Shown here piece after piece: positions 63,712 through 64,000 of a DNA stretch of 64,000 bases. Numbering within the stretch: the stretch's first letter is position 1; each line of letters opens with the position of its first letter. A program made the translations under genes and the position numbers. The notes beneath the pieces are model-generated. The model was not told the DNA's origin. It searched no databases and worked only from the letters and a program-made list of their open reading frames with translations. The stretch comes from Diabrotica undecimpunctata (lineage: Eukaryota; Arthropoda; Insecta; Coleoptera; Chrysomelidae). The stretch covers positions 1 through 64,000 of the forward strand of contig NC_092807.1 of NCBI RefSeq assembly GCF_040954645.1. Reading direction: 5' to 3'.

Positions 63712-63995
63712 AGACAAGCCTATCTAAAAAATCACTGAAACAATAGTCCACATCCACAGAGGGAAAGCGCCACCTAGAAGTAAAGCACAAATTTTGGAGT
63801 TTACGAAAGTTCTGAGCCGAAAAAACCCTACCTAAACTTTGGGTTTTCGAGGATTGTTTGTTAAGAGTGTTAAACTTGGTATATACTGCTTCATGATTGG
63901 ATAGTCCAGCATTAATAATTGTAGAGCGTATATCAAGGAATGAGAAATCTGAGACAATATAATTATGGTAGATGTTGTTTTAGTAATTCTTGTAG
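63712..63995 (-). pseudogene. Jockey-like LINE endonuclease C-terminus
   Basis: Minus strand: IVSDFSFLDIRSTIINAGLS, NHEAVYTKFNT, RVFSAQNFRKLQNLCFTSRW and VDYCFSDFLDRLVYICN. This is the end of the endonuclease domain and the linker. It would continue into 62309-61800 if the intervening 1.4 kb, including the palindromic element, were absent, so it is probably the same copy. Confidence 0.65.
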
Positions 63996-64000
63996 GAGAA

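Overview
The window is eukaryotic and almost certainly from an insect. It is AT-rich and packed with transposable elements typical of arthropods: Polinton, Penelope-like, RTE-like and Jockey-like LINEs, BEL/Pao, a gag-only LTR element, piggyBac, pogo, Tc1/IS630 and a Crypton-like recombinase. The only recognisable host gene is the 5' part of the succinate dehydrogenase iron-sulfur subunit (exons at 57755-57805 and 57867-58171). I cannot name the species or order. Family names come from recognition of motifs and protein context; no database search was possible.

The centrepiece is a complete Polinton/Maverick (adintovirus-like) element at 13338-32279 (18,942 bp). It has 230-bp terminal inverted repeats differing at about three positions and a perfect 6-bp target duplication CATAAT at 13332-13337 and 32280-32285. 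It is inserted inside an older Penelope-like reverse-transcriptase reading frame, which resumes in frame after the element. A leftward late module carries major capsid (one in-frame TAG), penton/minor capsid, adenovirus-type protease, a phospholipase A2/core protein and small proteins. From a 70-bp divergent promoter, a rightward module carries the packaging ATPase, an uncharacterised protein, two coiled-coil proteins, a chromodomain integrase, an unknown protein and a full-length matrix metalloproteinase (MMP). A second leftward module holds a Cys-rich protein, the 1255-aa protein-primed DNA polymerase and a small possible OB-fold protein. A repeat-rich non-coding block of about 2.4 kb precedes the right terminus. 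The intronless MMP, with signal peptide, cysteine switch, HExxH zinc site and hemopexin domain, is the most striking feature: an apparently captured host gene carried as cargo by a nearly intact virus-like transposon.

Layout: 1-3590 satellite with ~473-bp units in a 1741-bp higher-order array; 3590-4700 a ~320-bp unit family (again at 51990-52920); 5036-6213 decayed Crypton-like recombinase followed by a hairpin; 8720-9330 RTE-like LINE tail; 9585-11628 gag-only LTR element; 12240-13337 LINE and Penelope remnants; 13338-32279 Polinton; 32286-33230 remnants resumed; 34929-37420 BEL/Pao pseudogene; 38247-51960 three remnants of one DUF7869-like family mixed with piggyBac, LINE, IS630 and pogo elements; 53645-57000 a foldback element containing two further transposons; 57755-58171 sdhB exons; 58660-64000 sdhB intron or flank filled with LINE and DNA-transposon remnants.

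Several insertions are nested cleanly enough to give a relative chronology: Polinton into Penelope, pogo into a TTAA-flanked inverted-repeat element, Tc1 and a 573-bp TTAA element into the two arms of one foldback element, a LINE tail into that Tc1, piggyBac into a DUF7869-like copy, and an 863-bp palindromic element within a Jockey-like LINE.
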